From Tolypeutes matacus (lineage: Eukaryota > Chordata > Mammalia > Cingulata > Chlamyphoridae): a stretch of 64,000 bases of DNA. Numbering within the stretch: the first letter of the stretch is position 1; the number at the start of each line of letters is the position of its first letter. Positions 24,243 through 35,490 of the stretch are shown here, one piece after another. The position numbers and the translations under genes are program-made. Location: assembly GCA_026826555.1 (NCBI GenBank), contig JAKSZT010020697.1, forward strand, positions 1,403,660 to 1,467,659, in the 5' to 3' direction. The notes beneath the pieces were generated by a model. It made no database searches. It was given only the letters and a program-made list of their open reading frames with translations, and was not told the DNA's origin.

Positions 24243-25559
24243 TTTTTCTTATTTTATTTTATTTTTTTTATTTTTTATTGGGGGTAAAAATCAAAATTTT
24301 CACAATACATACCAATATTGGTAAAATGATATATAAATATATATGCATATATGTGCATTTGCTTACATAAATGTTATATATATATTTAAAAGGTGCTTAG
24401 ATTACCTAGATATTACACAGAAATTACAGGGATTCCCATGTTCTCCACCTCCCACAACATTCCACACAAACATCGTTCATCAATGTAGCATATCACCCGT
24501 AATGGATATACACATCCTGGGGCCTTGCCACCAAGCACAGACCACAGTTCACATCGTAGACCACACTCTCTCCCACACAGTTCTGCATGGTATATGCTGA
24601 TGTAAAATGGTCTACATCTGTCACCGCAATGCCACTCAGGACAACCCGCAAGTCCCGCAAAAGCCCCTGTTTTTCAACTGCCCTTCCCCTCCTTGCCCCG
24701 AAAGCGTCCAGTGGCCACCAGCTCCACCTCACTGTTATAATTTCTTCCATTGCTTAAATCACAATATGTCTACAACAGAATACCATTATGTCCACTCTAG
24801 TCTATAGTTCTTCCCCCAATCCTGAGGGGACTGAGATGGTGATGTCCACTCTACCTCCAAGTGAGAGAGGGCTTATGTCTCATGGATACGTTGGATGGGA
24901 CTATCTTGCCTGCAGCTGCAGGCTCTCTCTGTTTCCTGGGATGGACATTGTCCATAATCGTCTCCTCACCAGGTGACTTGGGTGAGTCCATTGAGCTGTA
25001 GGGTAGGAGTTGCAGCTTCACCGAGGTTCCAGGCACAGCTGGCACATAAGTAGGCCAGAGGCTCCAGTCTCTGGAAGTACACCTAAAACCCCCAGCATCA
25101 CATATAGGTTTGAATAGAAGGGACTGTTGGACCATGTGCAGGGAGGACTCATTGGGTCCAACTCTGTCACTCTCAGCAGCACAGATTCCAAAGTAGAGCC
25201 CACTGATAAGGCATCAATCTCTGGAGCTATCTTCCCTTACATAGGACCTGGGTGTCTCCAGAGCCCTCAGGAGCCCCTCTGTGTGTGGTGATATCCACTT
25301 TGGTGCTCTATGAGATCCTACTGAGGTGTGCATAAGCATTACCTCTGGGATGACCTCCCGACTCTCTTTGAAGTCTCTTAGCCACATGAACTCATTTCTC
25401 TTTACCTTTTCCCCCTTTCATTCAAGGTCTTTTTCCAATCATGTTGTCAGTTGGCACTTGGTATTAATCCCTCGTTGCCGGGGTGGCTCATCCCCGGAGT
25501 CATGTCGCACATTGGGGGGAAGGTAATGCATTCATATTCTGAGTTTGGCTTAGAGAGAG
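24243..25559 (-). mobile_element. 5'-truncated L1 3'UTR, antisense (copy C)
   Basis: A T-rich tail at 24243-24280 is followed by the reverse of the copy A 3' end ('gggggtaaaaatcaaaattt'). The sequence then follows copy A in reverse up to about 25559, equivalent to about 8080 in copy A. It inserted inside the MaLR-like internal region. The shared reading frame is present on the minus strand at 24851-25203 with one frameshift. Confidence 0.85.
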
Positions 25560-25731
25560 CCTGCAGCCATTTTCTTGACAGGTACCATCTTGGAACCAAG
25601 GTCCCTGCCACAGGGCTGGGGATAATGTCATTTGTGCAAAATCTGAAGTGACCTATAAGGGAGAAACTAGGACAGGGCCCAAGAAGTTGAGTCCAAGATA
25701 GGGTGTCCCATCAAGAAACCTTTAGGGACTT
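25560..25731. other. Unassigned segment between L1 copy C and LTR X copy 3
   Basis: This may be the rest of the MaLR-like internal region, since an LTR of the same family and orientation follows at 25732. No clear polypurine tract is seen, so the assignment is open. Confidence 0.3.
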
Positions 25732-26348
25732 TGTAGCAGTTTGATATTATTGATGATATCCAAAAAGTAGTAATGGATTATGTTTGTAAACTGGTCTTTT
25801 CCTCTGGGCATATTAAAGTGTATTGGATTCAGAGGTTTTATTTTACTTGATTAAATAATGACTAAGGCTTTAATTGGGTCATGTCAGGAGGATGTTGCAT
25901 CCCCTCCCCCTTGATGGGCAAGGACTTACAGAGAAAACACACAGCAGAGAAGAGAGTTTGGAATTTTTGATCTGGAGCTTCAGGAAGTATGCACACAGAG
26001 GAGTTTGTTCATGAGGAAGAAGGGAAGGCCCTGGGAAAAGAGATGAGCTGCCCTTTACCTGACAGCTCACAGCTGGTCTTGTGGAAAGAACAAAGCAGCT
26101 GGACCTGGAGAGAATTGAGCCCCAGGGAGAGAGACAAAACCTAGAGAGCCTGACAATGGAGACTTAAGAGGAAGAGGAAGGTTCAACATCAGCAGCCATC
26201 TTGCTCCAACACATGGCAACAGATTGTGGTGAGGCAAGTAACTTATGCTTTTGGCCTGGTAACTGTAAGCTTCTACCCTAAATAAATACCCTTTATAAAA
26301 GCCAACATATTTCTGGTATTTTGCATCAACACAACTTTGGCTAATACA
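25732..26348 (+). mobile_element. MaLR-like LTR (family X, copy 3)
   Basis: TGTAGCAGTTTGATATT at the start and TTTGGCTAATACA at the end, 617 bp. It shares with copies 1 and 2 the 'aataaataccctttataaa' block near its 3' end (26281-26299). Flanks 'gactt' and 'gtccc' do not match, so it is not a clean solo insertion. Confidence 0.8.
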
Positions 26349-26595
26349 GTCCCTAACCAGTCCCAGGGACTAGAGGAGATCTTGGAAAATTTCACAGCAG
26401 TCACTCCATGGTGTAATGCTGAGAACAGGGCCATGTTTGCCCAGGTCTAAGGGAAGTACTGCTTAAAATATTGGGTCTTCTTACAAAATGGACACCTTTT
26501 TGCCTGCAAACTGGAGAGATTCTAACCCCTAGATTTTTATATGTATTTATCCTCTTCTTATTTCCCAACCATTTAATTTTCAAATATCAAAAAAT
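26349..26595. other. Nothing recognised
   Basis: Unassigned bases between LTR X copy 3 and an L2-like relic. Confidence 0.35.
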
Positions 26596-26944
26596 TTCAT
26601 TTAGATTTATATTCATTGTGTAATATTAAGCACCTATTAAGTGACTGGGAGTGTTTTAACCACTGAATTTACAGCATGAATGAATAAACACAATCCCTGC
26701 CCTAACAGGGGTTATGATTTTGAGGAAAAATCAGAGAATATATGTCAACAAAATTGTTAAATTATACTTTGAGAGCTCACTGATATTAAGTACATAAAAA
26801 GGATGAAGAGTATAGAATAACATAGAGAAAGCTTTGAGGAAAGACTTCTCTGAGGATTGTAGAGTTGATTTGAAAATGAGAAAAATGAGAGGGCTCCACC
26901 CAGGTGATGCATCTGAAAAAGAGGATTCTTGCAAAGAGAAGAAT
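26596..26944 (+). repeat. L2-like LINE relic
   Basis: 'taagcacctattaagtgact', then 'gaatgaataaacacaatccc', 'tgccctaacaggggttat' and 'gaaagacttctctgaggatt', follows the order of the conserved L2 3' region in plus orientation. Confidence 0.6.
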
Positions 26945-29070
26945 GAGAACAAAAACCCTTGGGTTTCCTGGAATTAATGTCACTTCTGAGCCTGTGTCTA
27001 ATAATCCCCAAAATTTCTGATAATTTCCTTTTCTCCAATGTACAGTTACTCTGATAAAAGGCCAGAGGTTTCCTTGGGGAAAGGTGAGAGGAAGATTAAC
27101 AGTATAAATTTTTGGCAGTTTAATAGGATCCTTCTCCAAGGGGACCTGACCTTCTCCTCATTCAAGGGGCTCTGGGCCTGTAAACTGTCTCAAGTCTGGG
27201 AATTGATTAAGGGGTCATGATTTTCTGCATCCATAATTTGAGTTAGAGTTTTGTTCACTCGACCTAGAACTCTTCTGCTTATACAGGTCCAGAAGAAATT
27301 TAGTAGACTGCCCATCTATTTCAGTTCCAGGTACCCCATGATCTATTATCCAATGCCATAACACTAGGCAATGCAGAGCATTTTAGTGCTGCTTTGAATC
27401 TGCCTTTCATTGCAGTAGCCACACCCACCTTGTCTTTAGCTCTTAACTGCCAATAATTGACTATTACAGGACTGAGATCCAAGCATCCCAATAATGTTTA
27501 AGAACTTGAATTCCATTACAGCCCTCCCTACAGTAATATCTGGACTACAGAGAACAACCACAGAGCTCTTTAGGGAAGATGGAAATAGCCTTTCAAATTT
27601 ATTCCTCACAGTCCTGGTTAAAGGTGTGTCCTCTGGACATTCCTGGGGTGTGTGGGCAGGTCTTAAATGGAAAATCCATTTTAGAATTCCAATCTCTCTA
27701 AGCCTTTGAATTCCCTTTTCTACTGTATATCAGGGCATATTGGGCATCTCAGCCACAGACATGTTAGGCCATGTTTTGGTCCATGTTTAAGTCAGCCACC
27801 CAAACATTGTTAGAGCCCTTGAGCTACAGTGTTGAATCCAGAATTTCTGCTTAGTGGACCCATATCAATAAATTCAGTCTGATCCAACTTTATATTCCTC
27901 CCACCATTATCCCACACCCTTAGTATCCATTCCCACACACCTTCCCCTGATTTCTGTCCATATAAGTTAGAAAACTCATGCAGTTCTTTCAGAGTATAGT
28001 GTATTTCATCATGGGTCACACTTTGTATTTCCCTTTTGGGGTCTTGTGGTTTTAGCCTAGTAATAGGACTCAAAGAGAAGAGGGGTGGTGGGGATAACTA
28101 AGGAGAAGGATTGGAAAGGTCTTGCAAGCTACTGACTTCAGGGCATTCCTTTACATTTTCTTCTGGTGAGATGGGATTAATCTCTTCAGGCAGGGATTGG
28201 AAGGCAGATTTTTCAGGGCAGGGTGTAGTTTGGGCAGTGCATGCTGGTGTTGGGTTGGCACATGCCTCAAGGCTGGGAGGAGGTTCAGACTCCCTGGGGC
28301 AGGCCAGTGGCTGGGCAGTGTAAGATCTAGTTTAGCTGGTACCCACCTCAGTGCTGGAAGAAGGCCTGGACTCCCTGGGGCAGACTTGAGGCTGGGTGAT
28401 ACAAGGTTGACAAAGTGTGTTCTCCACAGGGCAAGCCATCATAGGTATATCTCTTGAAGTCTTAGCAGAAGTTAGGGTTTCAATGCCCCTCCCAACATTT
28501 TCATCATCCCATTAGTCTCCATCCGAATCCTCTGGGTTCCTCTCTTTTCCAATCAAAGTCTTCACTTTAAACCTGGGGGGTTGAGATTTTAGTTTCCTTT
28601 ATAACTCTGCTACTTATACAATGAATGTCTGTGTTTGATTCTCAGATATCTCAAGCCTGTGGCTGCAGGAAACAAGGTTTTCTTTGATTACAAACATAGA
28701 AACTTTCACATTATTCATAGGCATTTAAGTTGCAAATTTGAAGACTTTAGCTCATCTCTTTCTTTTATAAATGTATCCAGAGTGTCTAGGAAGAGCCAGC
28801 CAATATCATACGTTTTGCCTCCACAAAACTCTGTTAAGGTGATTAAAACACTCTTGCCCAGATCCTTGCCTCTAATAAGCATGGAAGTAGGGGAATCCAG
28901 TGATGATATTTGTGTATCTCTGCTGCCAACTCACACCATGGACAGTTAATGTCCTCTTTTTTATTGAAAAGGGATCATTAGAACCCTCGAATCCAATTAG
29001 AGTAGAGAGCCAATTGCAAAACTCCCAGAAATGCCTGAGACATCCCATGTTTAAGATTCTATTCCTCAAG
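26945..29070 (-). pseudogene. Endogenous retrovirus gag-pro remnant
   Basis: Read on the minus strand from about 29070. A matrix-like region (28870-29069, containing KKRTLTVHGVSWQQRY) and a proline-rich linker (about 28140-28480) come first. A capsid-type region at 27810-28073 contains KELHEFSNLYGQKSG and VWEWILRVWDNGG. A further decayed gag portion runs to about 27240. A protease region at 26945-27139 carries the aspartic protease block GLLDTGSEVTLIPGN. No pol follows: the frame after the protease block is unrelated L2-like DNA. Many stops and frameshifts are present, so no product is possible. It is a gammaretrovirus-like or ERV1-like remnant by general look. The exact family is not known to me. 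Confidence 0.82.
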
Positions 29071-29090
29071 AACCACTCCTGATAACATGC

Positions 29091-29538
29091 TGTATTAGTC
29101 AGGGTATTCTAGGGAAACAGAAACAACAGGAGATATCTTTAAATAATATGAGATTTTATGATTCTCTCCCATGACCGTGTGGATGCACAAGTCCAGGTTC
29201 CACAGGCAGGTTGCAAACAGGTGCTCTGATGAAAGACCAGTGAAGCTCCTTGATGATTTTCCCAGAGATGTTAGCTGTCAAAAAAAGAGCTGGGAAATTC
29301 TCTCTGAATGCTGAAATCACTTCCCCTTTTAAGATATTCAATTGATTGGATAAAAACATCACTCATTGCTAACAGCAATCCCTCTGGTTGATTATAGATG
29401 TAATCGGCCATCTATGCAGTAAACTCACTCATGTCTAAAGCCCATAAATGTCCTTGTATTACAATGGACCCAGTGCTTACTTGCCCAAAAACTGGGCACA
29501 ATTACCTGTCTGAGTTGACATATTAATCTAAACAACAC
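29091..29538 (-). mobile_element. LTR-like element, family Y copy 1
   Basis: On the plus strand it opens TGTATTAGTCAGGG at 29091. Read on the minus strand it ends with CCCTGACTAATACA. Internal blocks such as 'gattacatctataatcaacc' and 'caatcaattgaatatcttaa' (minus strand) parallel the copies at 56518 and 62130. The other edge is uncertain; a possible imperfect 5-bp flank is catgc/catat. Confidence 0.6.
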
Positions 29539-29540
29539 AT

Positions 29541-29830
29541 ATGGTATGTGAATATAACTCAATAAAACTGCTTAATAGGCACATAAATAATTGTGAAAGA
29601 ATAGCCAGAAATCGCAGCTATGACAGCAGGTGAAACAGAGAGACTGAGAGGGGAAGCATTTCCTTGATTTTTTGTGTGTTTATTATTATTATTATTGAAA
29701 CAATGAAAATGCTTTATTAATGATTCAAGTGATAAACACACAACTATGTGATTATACCAAATATCATTGATTGTACACTTTGGATAAATTGCATGATTTA
29801 TTAATATGTATCAATAAAATTGATTTGTTT
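29541..29830 (+). repeat. Repeat family W copy
   Basis: Shares 'actcaataaaactgcttaat', 'gagactgaggaggg'-like text, the TTA/TTG-rich stretch at 29681-29697 and 'gtgattataccaaatatcat' with the copies at 22621 and 30120. It ends 'ttgatttgttt' before an A run. Confidence 0.6.
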
Positions 29831-29834
29831 AAAA

Positions 29835-30085
29835 AAATAGAGTTGGTTTGGGGGGAAAATACACCAAATATAAGATATGACTATAGTTAGTAGCAATAAT
29901 TTGTCAATGCTCTTGCATAGTTCATAACAAATGTATCACAACAATGCAAGGTTTTGATGTAGGGGTGATGTATGGGAACCCTGTATGATGTTATGCATGT
30001 TTATTTTGTAAGCTCACAATTTTTACTATACAATTATTTTTTATATATGTTCACATATGAATGATATACTTCAATAAAAATTTTT
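29835..30085 (+). repeat. LINE 3'-end family Z copy
   Basis: 'gaaaatacaccaaatataag', 'cacaacaatgcaagg', 'ccctgtatgatgttatgcat' and the terminal 'gatatacttcaataaaa' match the copy at 13076-13316. Confidence 0.7.
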
Positions 30086-30099
30086 TAAAAATGAATATA

Positions 30100-30400
30100 G
30101 GTGATATTGCATATATAAGACTGTTTTTACAAAATATAAATACAAATATACTAGAGAGAAGAAAAAAAGAATAGCAGCTATGTATGGCAGGCAAGGCATA
30201 GAGAGATGGAGAGATGATGAGTCCTGTTTGTTCATTTGTTTCCTTATGTTTATTTTAATTATTGGAATAATGAAAGTGCTCTGGGAATGATTGGGGTGAT
30301 GAATGCACAAATATGTGATTATACCAAGTACCATAGATTGTAATCTTTGGATGGATTTATGCTTTATTAATATGTACCAATTATATTGATTTGTTTAAAA
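30100..30400 (+). repeat. Repeat family W copy
   Basis: 'gaatagcagctatgtatggc', 'gaatgattggggtgatgaat', 'gtgattataccaagtaccat' and the final 'ttgatttgttt' match the copy at 29541-29830, again followed by an A run. Confidence 0.6.
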
Positions 30401-30401
30401 G

Positions 30402-31290
30402 AAAAAAAAAAACATGGTTATAGTTCTACAGTTTGACTGCAAATTGGATAAGCCAGGGAAATCTCAAATGAAAGTGAAGAAAATGTTATTGGAAGAAAGT
30501 GCAAATTTTAGAAACAATATTGTATTTAGCACATGGAAATAGAATATGTGCCTGATGAACTGGATAATTTAAGGAGGGTTCTAGGTAAAGTGTTGAAGGT
30601 GTTTCTCAGCTTATTCCATTTGTCTCTAGTAAAATTTGAGGAGAGAGAGTCATGCTAAAGAAAGAGCTACTAAATATTAATGAATCAGGACTTGATGAAT
30701 TTGAAAATAAAACTGTTTCTCATTCATAGCCTCTTTCTGTGTATGTGGTTTTTGTCTATTGTAGTAAATTTTAATAATATTCATGGGCAACTTATAAAAA
30801 ATTACAGAAATTATATTAGTTTGGACAAAAAGGAACAGAGTCAATTTAAAATCAACTTTGGATTGCTATATTTCTGTAGATAAAAAGTAGCTTGAGTAAA
30901 ATACTAACCTATAAACACACATTAAGTATCACGGAAAAAAATAGATAATAAAGTGCAGATCAAGAGTCTATAAAAGGAAGAAATGAAAGTCATGGAAACT
31001 CATTCCCAAAACCATGAATGGCAATAACCAAGGCACTTGCAACAATATGTGTCTGGCTGGCTTTCAGAATTTCTATAGAACATTCAGTTCTGTGTGGCTC
31101 TGTGCCTTCTGTTTTTCCCTGTTTTAACATGTGTCTATAAAAGTTTTACCATGCCATTGTATGTTGGCATTAGTGTAGGACACATACTTGTCCCTTTAGT
31201 TCACATGTCTTACAATTGAAAGGAATGAGACTCAAAAAGCCGCATCCAGGGACCCACACTCAGGAATATCATCCATACCTAGACTTCATT
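30402..31290. other. Nothing recognised
   Basis: AT-rich DNA with one short plus-strand frame at 30680-30883 lacking any family resemblance. Confidence 0.4.
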
Positions 31291-31299
31291 CAGATGATG

Positions 31300-32015
31300 A
31301 GATATGGACCATAAGCCTCATTCTGATGCTATACTTAATGGGCCTGGAGAGGGGTCTTTGAAGAAAGGGAAAGTGTGTATTTGGTTTGTGGGACAGATGT
31401 GGTGTTGTGGCCAGAGGGCATATGTGGCAGATTGTATATCAATGACAATATACCTTGTTTTATATTTTTTTCCAGATCGTTGCCACTTCCCCACCAAGAG
31501 CTGGAGTTTATGCCTTTTCTCTTTGAACCTGGGAGGAACATTATTACTCTCTTGTCTAAGGGTAAGGCAGAAGTGAATCTGTGTGACTTCCAAGGTTATG
31601 TTAACACAGCTTCTGTCTGGCTTACTGTCTTGGGACACAAGGATTTTAGAGCTCTTAATAATCATGTAAAAAAGACAACTATGCTGAAGCCACCATACCT
31701 GAGAGGCCATGCAGAAAGACCTTGTGGAGATAGAAGGGAGAAGCCCAAGAAGCAATGTCTATTCTAGCCACCACTGTGCAAGAATTCCAAGCCCAGGCAC
31801 CAGGCATGCAAGTAAAGAAACCTTTTAGATGATCCCACCCCACTCACTTTCTGACTGCAACATCATGAAAGACCCAGAGCCAGAAGCACCTAGCTTATCT
31901 GCTCAGGAATTCCTGACCCACATGACTCATCTGAGATAATAAATAATTACGTGTTTTTTTAAAGCCACTTAGTTTTGGAATGATTTTTAATACAGCAATA
32001 GTATCTGAAACACTA
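31300..32015 (+). mobile_element. MLT1-like LTR (ERVL-MaLR), old
   Basis: 'cgttgccacttccccaccaa' with 'gagctggagtttatgcc', the 'aacctgggaggaac' block, 'gagataataaataattacgt', and the end block 'aaagccacttagttttgg', 'cagcaatagtatctgaaaca' follow the order of old mammalian MLT1-type LTRs. The frames at 31318-31755 (minus) and 31375-31767 (plus) lie inside it and are not genes. The 5' edge is uncertain. Confidence 0.6.
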
Positions 32016-32084
32016 TAGTAATTTCAAAAAATGTAATATTAACTCATGGATAGACAAACTAACTGAACAAAACTGAAATTCAAG

Positions 32085-32360
32085 AAACAGAAAAATGCAT
32101 ACACACAATAAATTAATATATGGAAGTGCTGGTATCACAAGGTAGTGGAAAATTGAATGGATATTCCATAAATAGCTCTGGGACAATTTAGTTATTCTTA
32201 TGATATAAAAGGAAAGTATATCTCCACTTCACAACATATCTGCAAATTAAAATGCTGTATGGATTAAAGCCATAATTGTAAAAAGCAAAGTTTAAAATTT
32301 TATAAAGAAAATTATCTTGTTTAAAATCTGGGAAGGGAAGGACTTTGAGAAGTAGTTGCA
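32085..32360 (+). mobile_element. Old L1 ORF2 C-terminal fragment
   Basis: 'gaatggatattccataaata', 'gctctgggacaattt' and 'atggattaaagccataattg', 'agaaaattatcttg' correspond to the ORF2 region at 5790-6010 of copy A. Heavily decayed. Confidence 0.7.
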
Positions 32361-33530
32361 GTGACCTTTCTTCCTGAGCCTTGCTTCCTTGTCTCTGGAT
32401 CATAGCTTAGGTAGTGAATGCTTGATCTCAAAAGTGCCCACTCCTCTTTCCAAATGCCAACTACTCCAACCTCTCCAATTACATTCGCTCCTAATTCCTT
32501 TTATTGGATAATTTTCTGATTAAAACATCTAGAAAATGTTTGATTTCCTTCACTGATAAATAAATTATGTGACAAGAATTTAAGTACACTTAAATGAATT
32601 TAAGTTATAAGTAGAGAAAAAAGATGAGGGGAAAATTCCAATTTTATGCTTTACTATATATATAATGGCTAGATTTCTCAACAGGAAGAAGGTAAGGCCA
32701 GACCCTTAAATACTGATCCTTGTAATATGAATTATATCCACAAAAATGCTACAGTGCAATTATAAATGAGAAGATGCCTTTGATTTATCACTTAAGTCAA
32801 TGAGAACATATCATTTAATTTACAAGGAATCAGAATGTCATTTGTTGTGTAAAACAAAAGAAAATCTGTTCCCATCTCGTTTAACAGCCACTGTGTTTTT
32901 AAAATGTGTACCGAGAGAGTTTAATGTAATGCAGGCATATTCTAGTGCTCTTCTATGATACGAATGGCTTCAATATGTATTTTAATAATTGGAGGAAGAC
33001 AATTGATCTAGATGTGCAAAATGGAGTTGAATATCTTGCTGTCTAAAGGACAGTCATAATACATTCACAAAACTAACATGCTATCTGCTTATCTTGACTC
33101 CATCATAGATTTTTAAAAGTTAGCATTTAGCATGTTATAAGGCTAACAAAGTTTATTTCTCATGGGTATATCCTTAACCATTAGCACATGCTGTGAGACT
33201 TTAATTTGACCAAGACCATACATTTTACTATTAAAATAAGTTTTTAGCAATCAGAATTTTAAGTCAAAATTTTATATACTTGAAATAAAAAAAAATTTTC
33301 ATCCACAAGATAGCTTAACATACTATAATTATATAAATCCATCTATCTATCTATCTATAGATATATGTGTAGATATAAAAATAGGATTAAGCCTGTATAA
33401 TTTTTTTTTACCCTTAAGGGTTATAACATATTCCACTTTGATAAAAAATAATTTCTATAACTTTCTTAGAATGGGCTAAATAACCCAAATATAATAACAA
33501 AAAATTATTAACATGTTCACTGATAATGAA
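32361..33530. other. AT-rich DNA with a short (ATCT)n microsatellite
   Basis: No gene seen. Bases 33340-33358 hold about five ATCT units followed by TA-rich text. Confidence 0.5.
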
Positions 33531-33531
33531 A

Positions 33532-34530
33532 TTATCCCTTACTTCTGTTATAGAATAAATATCTTGTTCTGAGTGAGGGATGCATTCCTCTTTCAACTAG
33601 GGTCACTTTTCTGCACCAAAGTTTCCTCATAGCATTTTTCATTTCTGCATTTCTCAGGGTATATATTAAGGGGTTCAACATAAGGGTTATGAGAGTTAAA
33701 ACCTCCATCATGGATTTATCAATGGGAAAGGTAGAATTGGGCTTTGCATACAGAAAGATACAGGGAACAAAGAACAAAATAACCACAGCAATATGGGATG
33801 CACAGGTATAGAATGGTTTGTGCTTTCCTTCCAAACCATGTGTCTTCAAGTAGTGTAAGATGACTTCATAGGAGATGAAGAGGATGTAGAAGATGACAGA
33901 ACAAATTGCACCTCCATTGGCTGTCATGGAAAGTCCAAGGAGGTAGGTATTGGTACAAGCAAGTTTTAATAATGGGTACATATCACACACAAAGTTGTCA
34001 GTGACATTGGGGTCACAGAAAGGGAGCCGATAGATAAAGAGAAATTGAACCAATGAGTGCAGAAAGCCTCCAACCCAGGCCACCAATAGCATAAGAACAT
34101 GCACCCACCAACTCATGATGACCAAATAATGAAGAGGTTCACAGATGGTCACATATCAATCATAGTTCATCACCACCAGAGGAATGACTTCAGCACCAGC
34201 AAATGAATGATCTGTGAAGACTTGAGTCATACAAGCCTGGAAAGAAATGGTATTCTTCTCTTGCAGCAAGTCTAAAAATAAATTTGGGAGCAATGGCAGT
34301 AGAATAGACTGCATCTATCAATAATAAATAAGCCAGAAAAAAGTGCATGGGAGAACACATAGACCAGCTGGCCATAACTTTCGCTATGATGAGCAGGTTG
34401 CTCACTATCATTACAATGTAGATGAGTAAGAGTGTGACAAAGAGAAGTATTTGCTCCCTCAGGATTCTGTGTGAGTCCCAGCAGGATGAGGGGTCAGAGC
34501 CTGCAAGCAAAAGGGCCAATAATGAATTTG
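33532..34530 (-). pseudogene. Olfactory receptor pseudogene 2 (OR4-like), nearly full length
   Basis: ORs are odorant-binding seven-TM G-protein-coupled receptors of sensory neurons. On the minus strand, LILLGLTQNPEG (about 34490) is followed by a frameshift, then LLLIYIVMIVSNLLIIAK (TM1), HFFLAYLLLIDAVYSTAI (TM2) and a second frameshift near 34245. TM3 follows with ISFQACMTQVFTDHSFAGA. The DRY motif reads Y-D-stop-Y (TGA) at about 34157. The rest is open in one frame from 34152: [48 protein letters not shown]5, [17 protein letters not shown] (TM6) and [18 protein letters not shown] (TM7). The normal stop is lost, giving an extension to 33532. No start codon survives. A non-functional OR4C/OR4A-like copy. 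Confidence 0.93.
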
Positions 34531-35365
34531 AGAATATTGCAAGTTCTATGTGAAAATGTGAGGCCTTACTCAACAGTATTTCCTCTACAGGGCCTCACAC
34601 ACAGTAGCTTTTTAGAAAATGAAGGCTTGAAATCTCCTCTCACAATTACCCATTCCTTTTCACAAATTTCTTGCTTCACCTTCAATGATGAGACTTCATT
34701 GAAGTCTTTTTAAACTGGATGGTATATGGGAGTAGGAACATCTATGAGATGATCTTCTCAAGAAGAAAACTGCTTCCTTCAGAGTGTCTCTCACAAAGAC
34801 TGCATTTTTGACATTGTATCTCATTTCTTTTTTCTTGGAGGCTTTTTGGCATTTTCAGATCTGCCATCAAAATAATTTCATCTCACATGACTTTTTATAT
34901 ATATATATACTTATATAAGATTGTACTTCATGCATGGAGCTTAAAATTATACATTTACACATGTGCTTTCCTGAGTTACTTTACTATGAGCTCCTAGAAT
35001 ATAAGAATAAATCACCTGCAGACATAAAAGGGAATCAGGCACTTAATGAGTGCTCATTAAACTTCATCTAATTAAACTGAGTTTCAAAAATCATCAGAGG
35101 GCAATTTAGCAGAGATAAAATTATTAAATTCTTCCCAGTCAAGAAAGCCCAATAAAAACAATGTTTTGTTTGAAAATATACATACAGATAAAGACATACA
35201 AACTGGATTGACATTTATTGCAATCTAATTTATTTGAGGAATGAAATGGTAATACACATCAAGGTGGATTGACTCTGCATAGACATTTTCTCTAATTTTC
35301 AAAAGAGTTTAGAGTATCTTACATCTAACCAATTTAGAGAATTCAGAGTGTTAAAAATTTTAGGC
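34531..35365. other. Nothing recognised
   Basis: AT-rich DNA upstream of OR pseudogene 2 on its strand. No promoter or 5' exon could be identified. Confidence 0.4.
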
Positions 35366-35490
35366 AGAATCATGGCTTCATAGAAAGAACTCTATACTAA
35401 AAATCAGGAAATATGTATTTATTTTTTAGCACAGTCACCTTGGAAAATATTGTCTCAACTTATATTACTTATTGGAAATGTTATGATCTT
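35366..35490 (+). repeat. Possible MIR relic
   Basis: 'tcatagaaagaactctatac' and 'aaaaatcaggaaatatgta', then 'agcacagtcaccttgg', loosely follow a MIR-type layout. Diverged. Confidence 0.4.

Noticed and set aside
31318..31767. Overlapping frames of 145 (minus) and 130 (plus) codons
   Set aside because: Both lie inside an MLT1-like LTR; no protein family resemblance.
33340..33375. CRISPR-like or regulatory repeat
   Set aside because: A simple (ATCT)n/(TA)n microsatellite in a mammalian genome.
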